From contig JAVLRN010000007.1 of NCBI GenBank assembly GCA_032821775.1, positions 1,984,001 through 2,048,000 on the forward strand: a stretch of DNA of 64,000 bases, read 5' to 3'. This document shows, piece after piece, positions 34,441-45,450 of this stretch; the stretch's first letter is position 1; each line of letters starts with the position of its first letter. The position numbers and the translations under genes were made by a program. Below the pieces are notes generated by a model. That model worked only from the letters and a program-made list of their open reading frames with translations. It made no database searches and had not been told where the DNA came from. This stretch comes from Sanguinoderma infundibulare (taxonomy: Eukaryota; Basidiomycota; Agaricomycetes; Polyporales; Polyporaceae).

Positions 34441-35126
34441 GACTACCGATTAAGTGAGCTCAGCATTGTAGGAGCGTCAGAGATGGAGTAGGGCTTACGG
34501 TCGATTGTTCAACTTTGTCGTGGGGGTCAATCAATGTGGCGGTGGGAAGCAGGATACACGCCAGGGACGATCATGGGTACCCATGGGTTCTTGCTTCGCA
34601 CAGTGACTGAACTTACTCATGACGCTTGTACGTACTATCCGTCGGCTGCCAGTTAACACTTGCAAAAACCGCACTGCACTGGCACCATTAGGCCAGTAAA
34701 AGAACAACGTGCGACGAACTCACTCATGAGGCTTACGATCGTCAAGTCTTGAAAAACTAATCGATATGTTGATCAATAGGTTCAGGAGAAGGGCGGCCTC
34801 TACTAGTCAATTTCCCACGATCGTGGCTCCCACTTTATTCAATGCTAACCTTGTCATCCATCGTGCACCGTGACTCGCACACTCGATGCGTCCTTCATCG
34901 GGCAGATGTCATTATCAAGCGGGTGCATCGCTAACTCCGCCAGAGCGGCTTTGCACTGCAGTGACATCATTGCAGATTTCATCCGCTGCAGTCTGTACAG
35001 GGGCTTGGTTGCAAATGCGTGCAATCCGTTGGTAAGCCATTCTCCGACGCTCTCACGCCAGTCTAAGCTAAATACCTCTGGCCCACATCCCGCTTAGGTT
35101 GCGCTCGTACTTTGCCTTCTCAGCGC
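34441..35126. promoter_or_regulatory. divergent upstream region
   Basis: About 690 bases between the F-box-like and questin-oxidase-like ATGs, AT-richer around 34.7-34.9 kb. No gene seen; no element singled out. Confidence 0.5.
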
Positions 35127-36927
35127 ATGCTATCGAGAATGACCAACGTCGCGAAACTGCCCCCTACCATCCGTCAGGGAATCCTGAACTTGGCCGGAAC
35201 GACGCCTGAGGCCAGGCGTGTCGCCGAGAGGATCCTCGAACAGGACCGGGAGAAGCACCATTGTTTCTGGGGCAAGACCGTCGGTTTCCACAACCACCTC
35301 AGCCACCAGTGAGCAGTCTTGGTTTTTGCACTGCGCTCTGACTGAGCCGTCCTTGTAGTGTATTGGCAGCGTACGACCTGGGCGCGCCAGCTGCTCTCCT
35401 GCAAAAGATATACGATCAAGAGGCTGCAGGCCAGTCGGGTATCAAGTCTTGGGAGAGGCGGAGCGGTAAGGTCGAGGCCGCGCAGGAGATCGTCACAATC
35501 GAGAACTGGACGACGTTCCTTGGGAATGAGAGGTTCGCACATCATGTAGGTTCCTTGTCAAGGAAGAGCTACTAACCTGTGTTTCGCCAGGTATTATCCA
35601 AACTACCTCGAGTTCTTCACGAAGAAGATTGCCGACTTAGGTGGGGCCGACGTCTTGGAGAAATATGTGTTTTCGCCAGCTGCGAATGGGAACGAGGCGT
35701 ATATGCTGCTGAGATTCGTGGGGGGAGCGTAAGCATGAAGGTTATGTGTTTACCCACTTTTGCTCACTTCAAAATCACTTTGGATTCAGTGTCCATCCGT
35801 TGATCCAGACCGGGGTAAGCAATTCATTAGTGTAGCGCGGATGTCGCCAATGACCCGACATTTCTTGCTTTAGTACGCCGTTGAGTTCGGCAGCGATGCG
35901 ATGTTAGCGCAAGGTAAGAGTAACGGTCGCTCCGTCATCGAGCGAGTATACTGACACATTCTTTTCAGCTCTGGCTCAAGCCGCGGTTCATGACGCATTC
36001 TACCCTGAGATCTTCGACTTCGGTCCTCCTTCGCCCTTGAAGACGCTCGACTACAAATCTGGGACATCTACCCATCGGCAGCCACACAAGGGTCATTCCC
36101 TGCTCTCTATCCTTCGCCAGGCGTACGACTCTGACATCATGAAGCCCGTCATGCCATACAACCCCGATGCTCTCCTCTCTGCCCGGTTCAAGTCTGCGCT
36201 TGAGGACGGCACCCGGGGAAAAGAGATACGTCGACTCTCCGCCCTCTGGCAGATCGACACCTCCCGTGGTCAAACCGAGTTCGACGAGAAGATCGAAGAG
36301 CTGCTGTGGACGACGACCCTCCTCCTCGTCGGCTCCGGCAAGCGCGGCCGAAAGCCACGGCTGGACTTCTTCCTCATGCACATGCTGAACGCGTCGCTCT
36401 TCGTGCCCTCCCTCCTTCAGGCGATTCCAACTACGGAGTCGAAGGCGGCGTTCCTCCGCGCGATCCCCCCGGTGCTCCTCATGTACCTGACCGTCCGCGG
36501 CCGGCCGAGGGTCGACGCGGACCTCGCGATGTCATACACCGAGTTCCCCCGCCCTCCAAACACAAAAGTACCGGAGCCGAGCGCGGACGCTATCGGGGAC
36601 CCGCGTGACCCGAAGGAGCACAACACTTGGGCAGACATCGTTGCGGACGCCATTCACGCGCCGGACGCGCACACGCCCAAGGCGATCCGTGCGCTGTACT
36701 ACGCATCACGCATGTACGGGCGCACGCCGTCTGGGGAGGTTATTGGGGCGTTCGACACGGAGGGACGGGAGACACATCCGGGGATCGCCAAGGTGGACGG
36801 CACCCTGTTCACGAGGGCGGCGGGGGTGGTGATGGATGCGCTCGGGTGGGTGACGCATGGACAGAAGGAGGGGGGTTGGGACCGGAGCGCTTTGGGGTGG
36901 GAGGATGCGTGGAAGGAGGGGGACTGA
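35127..36927 (+). CDS. questin oxidase / AflY family protein (DUF4243)
   Basis: Six exons: 35127-35308, 35359-35532, 35591-35728, 35790-35814, 35874-35913, 35969-36927; 505 aa. Family blocks are clear: GFHNHLSHHVLAAYDLGAP, TFLGNERYYPNYLEFF, LLRFVGGAVHPLIQTGYAVE, ALAQAAVHDAF and later YLTVRGRPRVDADL. Members such as fungal AflY and questin oxidase carry out Baeyer-Villiger-type ring cleavage in polyketide pathways, but many Agaricomycete homologues stand alone and are uncharacterised. No polyketide synthase lies nearby, so a role in a cluster is not supported. The first ATG after an upstream non-ATG frame is 35127; 35139 is also possible. Confidence 0.87.
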
Positions 36928-37265
36928 CTCTTACGAGGAGTGGCATCGAAGTTGTAAGGTAGTGCCGTTGTGTGTATTTGTATCCCCCTGCGTGCGCTTT
37001 CTCTAATCTTCAGTCTCAAATGTATGTATGATAATGTATTAGGTATATTAGAATACGAATACGACGCGTTGCATAATCTATCGCCCTCCAGCTTGTCAAG
37101 GGAAGGGGACTCGAGGATTCGAGACCGCGCGATCACGTGAGGAACGCGACCTTCGCGTATCTGCGGGACGGGCTCAGATTGGCCTTGCCAACGACCTCCC
37201 CCTTGCGACATCGCGTATAATACCGACTGCACTACTCGAAAACATATCGCATTCATTTGTGCTAA

Positions 37266-37967
37266 TTGTCAGTGAGTCCCTGTCTTCGGCTACGAACTAC
37301 ACCGGGGACCCGTGGGAGCTTGGCTGGAGTCAGTGCGAGTTCGTCGCGGAGAGAGGAGGAGGTGGACCTGAACGATCCGTGGGAGAAGCTCTTTAGGGAG
37401 ATAGAGGTGCCGAAGAAGACGAACGGGGAGGTGACGGTCGAGGACTTGTGGGCGTGGAAGAAGGAGGAGAACTTGACGAGGGGCAAGTGCAGCAACCAGG
37501 AGATCGCGATCAAGTTCGAGTACGATCTTGGGGGTGAGTGTGCCTGCTGCTCCGTTCTCATGCCCACGCGCATTTCTCCCACGCGCATTTCTCCCACGCT
37601 ACGGTGCACGTATTGACGCGTTTGATGGCCAGCGAGCTGGGAGGTGCGCGTCACCGTCGAAGTGGACAAGGACGGGGCGTACATGTGGAAGACGAAACTC
37701 CCTACGAGCAACCCGGTCATCAAAGTGGCCAAAGGAGGGGTGGGTCTATACTTGAACACATTTTGGCATCAAGCTAACGACTTTCTAGGTCCCTGTTGAG
37801 AACGCGCGCAGCTCCAGAGGAGTAAGTTGTCGCGTTTCGCGTTCGACCTCCGTGACGCCTGTGCTGGTGGGTTGTATTCATCACAGGAGATTGAAGGAAA
37901 GAAGAAGAAGGTCTCGCACATGCTCTTCCTGCCCGGTGTACATATTCGAGCGGTATCTCAAGGGTGA
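37266..37967 (+). pseudogene. unrecognised spliced gene without a visible start codon
   Basis: Four segments splice with matching phases: ~37266-37533, 37633-37739, 37789-37821, 37887-37967, ending in TGA. The predicted protein includes NGEVTVEDLWAWKKEENL, SNQEIAIKFEYDLGASWEVR, then TVEVDKDGAYMWKTKLP and HMLFLPG. The mix of charged and hydrophobic positions looks like a real soluble fold, but I do not recognise it. There is no ATG in frame upstream and no convincing earlier exon back to 36928, so this may be a 5'-truncated copy or a gene with a missed first exon. Confidence 0.4.
37566..37599 (+). repeat. tandem duplication in an intron
   Basis: The 16-base unit CACGCGCATTTCTCCC occurs twice head to tail within the 37534-37632 intron. 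Confidence 0.75.
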
Positions 37968-38450
37968 GGTCGGCTCTGAGGCCCGGAAGATGGAACTTGC
38001 TGTCTTCAACGTCGAGGAAGAGGGAGCCCGCCGGCAAGCTGAGGCTCAAGAACGAGAGAAGCGGAGACTCAAACGCCAGCAATAGCAAGACGAGGGCTCA
38101 GGTGATGACCATGAAGGAGATTTCAGCGATGAGGCCTGAGGATGGCAGTTTAGACGAGCTTGACTATACCCTAGTAGCGTCTTCTAGTAATGTACTTAGC
38201 GATATTACACATTAACACATCTAGATCAGCAGGAATACGTCCCGCTAAATACTCACCCGAATACTGTTTGAAACTTTCATGTCTCGACGGGGACAACGCA
38301 AAAGCTTGAAACGAGTGCTGTGGCAGGTAACCCTAGCTCCATGACCAAATGCGGAACCCTAGGCCTACCAACGCTGGAGCCCGCCTTGGACATCGACGTC
38401 CGCTACGGCTCCTCAGGTAGCCATCGTCCATTAACGTCTGTTTATCCACC

Positions 38451-39312
38451 ATGTCCGTCTGCCCACCATACGCTCCCTTCTTTGGCTTCGCAGGCGTCGC
38501 TTCCGCGGTGCGTTTCTCTCGCGTTTGCTATGTCATTGCCGTCTCGCATGCTGACGCACCCAAACGTGCAATGCAGATGATCTTCAGCAGTGCGTATTCG
38601 AACACCTTTTCGGCGGTGAAGATAACAGAACTCACGTACCTATCTTAGCGGTCGGAGCGGCGTTCGGGACAGCCAAGTCGGGCATCGGTATCGCGGGTCT
38701 AGGGACGTTCAAGCCTGAGCTGATCATGAAGGTACGTGTCTGGACGTCATTGCGAACGACCCCTTGCGTCTCACCGTTCATGCTCGTGGTCGTCACCAGT
38801 CCCTCGTCCCCGTGGTCATGTCCGGTATCATTGCCGTGTACGGTTTGGTGGTGTCCGTGCTAATTGCCGGTGGACGTGAGTATTGTCTGTCCCGCGCGTC
38901 TGGGCGAATGCTCGGGGGCTTATTTCTCCGTTTCTTGACAGTGAGGCCTACCGACTACTCGCTGTTCGCTGGCTTCATTCACCTGGGCGCAGGTCTTGCA
39001 TGCGGCTTCACCGGTCTTGCTGCAGGCTATGCGATCGGATTTGTGGGCGACTCGGTAAGCCATCATCGGGTAGGGCTACAACTTGATGTCACTAACATCC
39101 ACATGGCAGTGCGTGCGAGCATATGTGTTCGAGTCCAGGGTGTTCGTGACTATGGTGCTCATACTCATCTTCGGAGAGGTGTTGGGGTTGTACGGGTACG
39201 TCATCCCAGCCACTCATCTGTTGCTCTCAGAAACGTACTCAACTGGCCCGCAAGCCTGATCGTTGCACTCATCATGAACTCACGAGCGACGGAGGCCGCA
39301 CGCTGCCCTTGA
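38451..39312 (+). CDS. VMA3: V-ATPase 16-kDa proteolipid subunit c
   Basis: Seven exons: 38451-38507, 38577-38589, 38649-38731, 38800-38875, 38942-39054, 39110-39195, 39255-39312; 161 aa, the standard length. Four hydrophobic helices are visible: [12 protein letters not shown] with [55 protein letters not shown]; and [14 protein letters not shown]. The proton-carrying glutamate in helix 4 is at residue 137, as in yeast Vma3. The subunit builds the vacuolar membrane rotor. Vma3 and Vma11 (c') are close relatives, so the exact paralogue is not certain. Exon 2 is only 13 nt. Confidence 0.92.
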
Positions 39313-39519
39313 AAGATCTCATCCTTCCTGGCTACCCTCGGTTCGCCACTCTTGTACATACTCTACCACCTGTGTTCCCAACCTGCTCATGGACTTGCGC
39401 ATGGAACAAGGTCATAATACTACATACCCCAAGCATATGTAGGTGCTCTACATAACATACAGAAAGGTGTGGGATACAGCACAAAGGATAAGGAGCAAGG
39501 TGGCGGTGGCCGTTACGGT

Positions 39520-40206
39520 CTACCGTCTGTCCCTCGGGCTTCGGCTCCTGCTACGACTATCGCTGCGGTATCGCTTCCTCTGTGGGCTCCGGCTACGTGA
39601 GCGACGCGAGTCGTCAGATGAAGAACCGGAAGAGTCTGAGTCTGAGGAACTGTCGCTGTCGCTATCTGAATCTGAAGACGAAGACGAAGAGGACGCGGAT
39701 CTTGAGCTACGGATCCCGTCAGCCATGTGCGTAGAAAGGGCGTAACATGGGAAGGAACACACCGTCTGCGTTTGCGAGAGGACCCCTCGCCTTTGTCCTC
39801 GTTTGTCATGCGTTCTTTCTCCTTCTGTGCAAGAATGCGGTTCGCGGTACCGCTCCTGGTTTCACCGTCGGCATTGTCGCACACCACAAGACTTAAGAAC
39901 TGTATACGCACTTGGACTTGAACTCCTCGGGCACGTCAACAGACGGTTTCCCATCGGCCTTCAACTTCGCGAGCAGCTTCGGGTTCTCGAGCTGCTGTGT
40001 GCGGGATGGGCGTGAGACATACGGGCGCGCGCCCTTGCATTCATAGATAAAGTGACCTGGGAAGCACCATCTTGTGTAAGAGTAGGTTCTCTGCACCTTG
40101 TGCTGCAGGTTGACTACGCACCTGTTCCGAGACACTTCTGACAGACGGTGGTCGCGCTGGCCCTGGGGTTGCTGGCGGACTTGCGATGCGGCGCGTACTT
40201 GGACAT
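39520..40206 (-). CDS. zinc-knuckle protein with RS-rich tail (ZCCHC10-like)
   Basis: Four exons: 40206-40122, 40056-39912, 39855-39763, 39706-39520; 169 aa. Residues ~20-45 form a CCHC zinc knuckle (CQKCLGTGHFIYEC: C-x2-C-x4-H-x4-C), followed by the family block SRPSRTQQLENPKL. The C-terminal ~60 residues are a Ser/Asp run, then Arg-Ser repeats (RRSRSRSPQRKR). The layout matches the small CCHC-10 family, presumed to bind RNA in the nucleus and to be phosphorylated by SR kinases. A read-through frame across the last intron would give an alternative start, but phases support the spliced form. It is divergent from the next gene. Confidence 0.85.
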
Positions 40207-40550
40207 TGTTTGTGGAGCGCGTAAGGATAGGTCAGAGCTGGGGTATCTGAGGAGGAGGACAGAGAGAGGATGTGGTGGACGCCTGCGAGGATCACCTTCG
40301 CCCGACTTGGCTTATCTCAGCAGAACTCAAACTCAACATTAATTCCATTAATTCCACAATGGGCGCCAAGCTGACTCGCGCTCGCTCGCTCGCTCTGGTC
40401 CGCGCCGAGCTTGAGTCACTGCAGCACAATTGCCACAGCCCTCACCGTCTAGACATACATACTTAAACCATACCCCCTACTGTGTGACCCTTCAGCTTCA
40501 GCCTTCTCCCCCATTCGCTGCTCGAATCTCGGCCGGTGCCTCGGGCAATT
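40207..40550. promoter_or_regulatory. divergent upstream region
   Basis: 344 bases between two ATGs, with short palindromic GCTCGCTCGCTCGC-type repeats near 40380. No TATA box. Confidence 0.45.
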
Positions 40551-41932
40551 ATGGGCGGAAACGCGTTCAAGAACCTCCTCCAGCACGCGTCCTTCCCGCG
40601 CATGCACCCTACGGTCTACCATACACTAAAAGCTCAGCTCCTCCCCGTCCTGCAGTCTCTCTACGCCCACGCGACCGTCGCGCCCGAGGCCCCGGGGAAG
40701 GCGGACTTCGGCGACCTGGACATCGTCGCAACCAGCCCACGCGAGGGTCTTACGCACGAGGAGGTCAAGGCAGCGCTGCGCGCGACGTGCAGCATCCCAA
40801 TGGCAGGCAACAGGACGAGCAACTTTGCCGTCCCGGCTGACGCGTTTGAGGCTGTCGCGGAGGCGCGTCGGAAACTCGCAGCCGCGAGCCCTGTCAATGG
40901 AGGAGACGCGAGGGGGACAGAGACAGAGACGGACGCGGAGGTGTTCTTCCAGGTCGACGTGAATGTGTGTGCGGACCACGCGCAGTGGGAGCGCACCGTC
41001 TTCTACTCGTCCTTGAGCGACCTCGGGTTCTTCCTCGGGCTATTTGCGCAGACGGCGGGACTGTCGTTCAACATCTTTGGTATGAAGGTGCGCCTCCCCG
41101 AACCATCCTCTTTCTCCTTTGTTCGACACATCTCACCTGACAACCATTTCGCGCCTCACAGCTCGCAGACCCAGTCCCCACCTACCCCGCTCAGACATTC
41201 TACGTCTCGTCCTCCATGGACGACATCCTCACTTTCTTCGGGCTCTCGATGGACAGATGGAAACAAGGCTTCGCGACAGAGGACGACATCTTTGCCTGGC
41301 TCGCCACCTCCCCGTTCGTCCACCCCCTCGCCGCGCGTTATCGCTCTCCGGCGTACAAAGCGGCGACGAAGGACCGCGTGCAGGAGCGCCCCATGCGCCA
41401 GCACTTCGTCGACTACCTGTGCACGCACGACGTCCCCGTCCCCGCCCCCGACTCCTTGTTCGCGGAGGAGGGGAACGTCGAGAAGAAATTTGAGGTAGCG
41501 CTGAAGTTCTTCGGGAAGGACGAGGAGCACGCGGCGCTCATCTATGCGAATCGCGCGTGGAAGCGGTCGAAGGACGTGCTGAACGGGACAAACGTCATGG
41601 CGTGGACGGGCGTGCAGGGCATGACTATCCGCTTCATCATGGACGAGGTCAAGGACCGCCTCGCATGCCTCCCGGTCCGTTCTGAGGCACCGCAAGCGGT
41701 CGGAGATAATGTTCCGGCTTGGCAGAGGGTGCTGTTGGACATGTCCGAAGAGGACGTGCGGGCGTTGGTGGTGCGCGTGAAGGAGGAGATGGCAGAGGAT
41801 GGACGACTAGAGTTTGACTGGAAAGCTGCCAAAGCATCTAGACTAGAGAAGAAACAGCAGATGAAAAATGCAGCTTCGGTTTCTGAGGAAGAGGCAGTCA
41901 CGACGGCGGCCGCGGCGATCGCAATAGCATGA
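40551..41932 (+). CDS. conserved fungal protein with nucleotidyltransferase-like acidic motifs
   Basis: Two exons: 40551-41087 and 41162-41932; 435 aa. I recognise it only as a conserved uncharacterised fungal family. Residues ~45-60 read KADFGDLDIVATSP, a DxD in the position expected of a Pol-beta-type nucleotidyltransferase; a third acidic position follows in VFFQVDVNVC. Between them GNRTSNFAV is conserved-looking. The rest is helical: DDILTFFGLSMDRWKQGF, then PMRQHFVDYLC. The C-terminal ~50 residues are charged. Catalysis is inferred from the acidic spacing only, and a typical GS motif is not obvious, so it may be a degenerate or distant member. Confidence 0.8.
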
Positions 41933-42594
41933 TACCCTCTGCGTGTGTAGATAGGAATGTGGAACAGCGTCTAGTATAGTCGCTCAGTTTGTGATGATAA
42001 ACATGGGATTGGGACTTTCGCAGAGATCCATAAGACTGAAAGCGGTGAGTCCTCTTTGTCGATAACAGTGCGGGGAAAGCTTCGAGGTGAGGAGACGTCA
42101 ACCAATTGGTTACAGGTCACCATGTGGAAGTTGTGTTGATTCGTGAGACCCGTACTGCACTGCTGGTGACGCGGTCATGAATCGCAAGGCTACTGGCTCT
42201 CGTCTGCGACGATCACAAGTCCTGAAAACGAAACATCAGGGGTCACAAATTTCTAGACAAGCTGAGAAGTGTGGTTTATCACTCGTGTGCTGCCAACAGA
42301 ATATTTCAAGTCATTGGACTCACCCCTGCCCACTACTCTTGTCGCTTGCTGGGCCGTAGTGCTCGCTGCATACCTTATCGCCTATTGTTATACAATATCT
42401 GGCAATAAAACGACAGCAGAGGGATGGGATTGTGGTGTGGTTATCGACGCCAATGTGGATAAAAGAAGCGCCCTGTCGGAGTTCGCCGAGAGAAACTGCA
42501 TAGTTGTGGCAGACAGAGTTCAGCCACCCAACTCCTCCCGTACAGCGCTGTACTAACGACCAGCAGTGGGCACGACAGACTTCAAGACTTCAAG
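41933..42594. promoter_or_regulatory. upstream region of the ribosomal protein gene
   Basis: About 660 bases. A hydrophobic open frame near 42269-42556 begins with GTG and has no ATG in a useful place, so it is not called. The end of the region should contain the RPL17 promoter. Confidence 0.45.
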
Positions 42595-43533
42595 ATGGGT
42601 GCGTACCCAGAGACTATGTCATCGCTCGACGTGTCTGTGGTGCTGATTTGTCGTCTGTTTGAAATGCAGTTCGTTACGCCGCCGCTGCCCTTGCCACCAA
42701 CCCCGAGAAAAGTGCGTTTGGAGAGCGGAGGCTCATCGTGGTTTTGTTGGGAGATTGCGGTGGGGAACTGACGGTGGACCTGGTGCGTTTGCAGCTTCCC
42801 GCGCCCGGGGCGAGTACCTCCGGACGCACTTCAAGAACATGCGCGAGGTCGCCGCTGCCTTGACGGGTCAGTGCCTTTGGTTGTCCGCGCATGTTGGGCT
42901 TTCGGCGGGAGACTGAAAATGGGATGGCTTCAATCTTGGTACAGGCCTCAAGCTCAAGAAGGCATATGCCTACCTTGGCGACGTTGTCGAACACAAGCAG
43001 GTTATCCCCTTCCGCCGATTCTCTGGCGGTGTCGGCCGTGCCAGCCAGGCCAAGCAGTTCAAGGCTACTCAGGGTGCGTTATGATTTGTTACTAGGCAGA
43101 GGGGCGTGGGCTTAAGTTGGGGTGATGGGAAGGTCGTTGGCCCGAGAAGTCTGTCAAGTTCATCCTTCGTCTCCTCAAGAATGCCGAGTCGAACGCGGAC
43201 GTAAAAAACCTTGATGCCGACGACCTCTACATCAAGAACATTGTCGTCCAGCAGGCTCCCGTACGTTGCATCTTCAGCTGAGCTCGTTTTTTAATAGCTC
43301 GTCTTACTGACGCGTTCGCGATTCAACAGAAAACCCGTCGCCGCACGTACCGTGCACACGGTCGCATTAACCCTTACCAGGGCAGCCCTTGTCACGTCGA
43401 GATCATCCTCTCGGCATCCGACTCGGAGGTCGAGCGCGCCAAGGATAAGGACGCAGTTGCCTCTTCATCACTCTCTGGCCTGAACAGGCGACAGGTTGCC
43501 CGCAGACGGATTGAGGCCGCGCGTACCGCATAA
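42595..43533 (+). CDS. RPL17: 60S ribosomal protein L17 (uL22)
   Basis: Six exons: 42595-42598, 42670-42711, 42795-42866, 42945-43073, 43133-43260, 43330-43533; 192 aa, the usual length. Hallmarks: start [20 protein letters not shown], then [46 protein letters not shown], and the exit-tunnel loop region [14 protein letters not shown]. The first exon is only ATGG, a common design for fungal ribosomal protein genes, where the first intron often carries regulation. Located in the large subunit near the polypeptide exit tunnel. Confidence 0.97.
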
Positions 43534-43842
43534 GTCTCTCTATCCTCTCGTTGAGGGAGCGATGTGAGGTGCTGTGCCGGGAGCTTGTCAGTGGGAGTCG
43601 TGCTATTGCGTGTTGTTTTCATATGTATGCGTATGCCATGTTGCCAAAACGTGAAGAGTGCAAGCGGTACTATACATGGATTATGCATCTTTTTCTTTGC
43701 ACTTGATTTGCACATGCCCGCGAATGAGAGGGTACACGTATGTGTGTGATGAATGCGAAAGTGAGTATGAATACAAAGCAGTACGACATCGACAGCGAAT
43801 AGGATCAAAATATAATAATAATGGGGGATGCGTGCCGCAGGG

Positions 43843-44854
43843 TTACTTCTTTTTCTTCTTGGTTCCCCGAGTTGTTGAACCGCCGCGTCCACCACGAGCT
43901 GCTGCAGATCCTCTTCTACCCTTCCCTTTGCGGGTCTGTTTCGATGCTATAGATGCAGCTGCGACACATGCCTTGAGCACACTAAAGGAGACGACGGGAT
44001 TCCATGAGCGCATACCTGGAGATTGTCTAAGATCCTCTTCCTCCTCAGCATACTCGGTCCCCGCATCTGTCCCCGTCGCCACGCTGTCTCTTGGTGTCGG
44101 CGCAACGCTCTCGTCCCCGCTCTCCTGTGTTAATGCACTACTATCACTGTCCCCGCCGACGAGGCCCGCCATCACCTTGAGTTTGCTCTTGCCCTTGCGT
44201 CCGCCCCGTCCGGACTTTGTGTTAGCCGCCGGCGATGGTGCACGGGAAGTTGAGGGCAATGAAGCGGACGCGCGCATGCGCCGTGCGGATACGAGTTGGT
44301 CGATTGTTTCGTCTTGTGGGAGGGCGTATTCGCCGCGGAAGAAGGGGTGGTTGAAGATATTGTCGGATGGCGTGGGGGAAGGGGGTTGTTGGAACGGTGG
44401 GGTGCCTGCATGGCTCTCGCCCGGGACGTCGAAGCCGTCCGCTTCCTGCACGTCGTGGATGGTCCGTCATGTCGTCCGGGAAATGTTGATGCAACCCATG
44501 TTCGCCAGTCATTCGCGCCGAAACCGGAGAGAGCCAAAGCATATGTACACGAAGACGATAATGATGAGTGAACACTGAAGACATGAGCGACAGGGTGCGA
44601 GTGGCGGGCTCACTGACAATGTTCTCGAGGTTGTCGAGGTCGTAGCACGCGCGCAGCTTCTTCCACAGGTCCCCAACCTCCACCAGACGGCCGGTGTCGC
44701 GCAGGATGGCGTTGCGCATGGTGAGGACGTGGAAATGCCGGTGGATGCCCACAGGGCGGGCGCGCGTCAGCGAACGGAAGAACGCGATCTCGCCTTCGAC
44801 CGTGTCCAGCCAGGGAGCAGCCTCGGGTTCGTCGACGTCCATGCTTGTCGCCAT
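43843..44854 (-). CDS. EAF7: NuA4 subunit Eaf7 (MRG-binding protein family)
   Basis: Three exons: 44854-44618, 44445-44016, 43946-43843; 256 aa. The conserved N-terminal CT20/Eaf7 domain reads EGEIAFFRSLTRARPVGIHR, HFHVLTMRNAI and LWKKLRACYDLDNLENI. A short PFF motif (NIFNHPFFRGEYALP) follows. The tail is Ser/Asp-rich, then Gly/Arg/Lys-rich, ending in a run of lysines that suits binding to chromatin. Eaf7 with Eaf3 and Eaf5 forms a module of the NuA4 histone acetyltransferase. An acceptor at 43947 (TAG|CATCG) was required by phase; read-through would add residues without family support. Confidence 0.88.
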
Positions 44855-45042
44855 GCCGGTTGAGTCGAAAGGGGTGGAGACTGAGGCACTGAGAGAGGGA
44901 GAGGCGGAGGTGCTGTTGGCGGCAAAGGGCGCGGGAGTCTGGCGGGCGTCGCTGTCCAGAACGAGAATCCAGCGCTTGCTGCGTACTCGACTTGAACAGC
45001 GACCACCATCTCTCCTCTCGTCTGTCTGAAGTTCTCAGAACC

Positions 45043-45450
45043 ATGCCAGAAAGCCGCCAAAGCGAACTTGTGTACCAATGCACACGCTCAGAGTGCAAAG
45101 ATCGCACAACGACCGGCATTGAATCTACAAGGGTGAGTTTGAGCCGTGGAACCTAGTTCGCTGATGTAAGTGAATCTATCCTTTCACAGATGCACGCAGT
45201 CGCCGACATCGGTGGAACTAGGGCAGAGTTCGTTGACAAGGATGATAAAGACGAAGATTGCATTCAAAGTCGGGCCTTCAGTGTGCCCGATGGCTGCGTC
45301 TGCCTGTGCCCAACACGAGGCATGCGTCTGAATGGCGAGTGGGCGAAGCTCTCTGTGTGTGAGCTCGTCAAAGGCTTCCCATTGTTGTGCGCTCCGACTC
45401 GGGCTTCGACACACAGCACAATAGATGAGGAACGCGTACCGTCCGGATGA
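45043..45450 (+). CDS. small hypothetical protein
   Basis: Two exons, 45043-45132 and 45190-45450, would join in frame to give 116 aa. It contains VYQCTRSECKDRTTTG and later CVCLCPTRGMRL, so it is fairly cysteine-rich, but no domain is recognised and an opposite-strand frame overlaps it. A further 84-codon ATG frame at 45591-45845 follows, unsupported. Treat as speculative. Confidence 0.3.

Larger units (their letters stand above)
36928..38450. other. intergenic region with an incomplete gene
   Basis: About 1.5 kb before the V-ATPase gene. The stretch 37266-37967 has spliced coding character without a start codon and is listed separately; the rest shows nothing recognisable. Confidence 0.5.

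Noticed and set aside
42269..42556. Membrane-like frame upstream of RPL17
   Set aside because: Starts with GTG with no usable ATG and lies in the expected promoter of a ribosomal protein gene.
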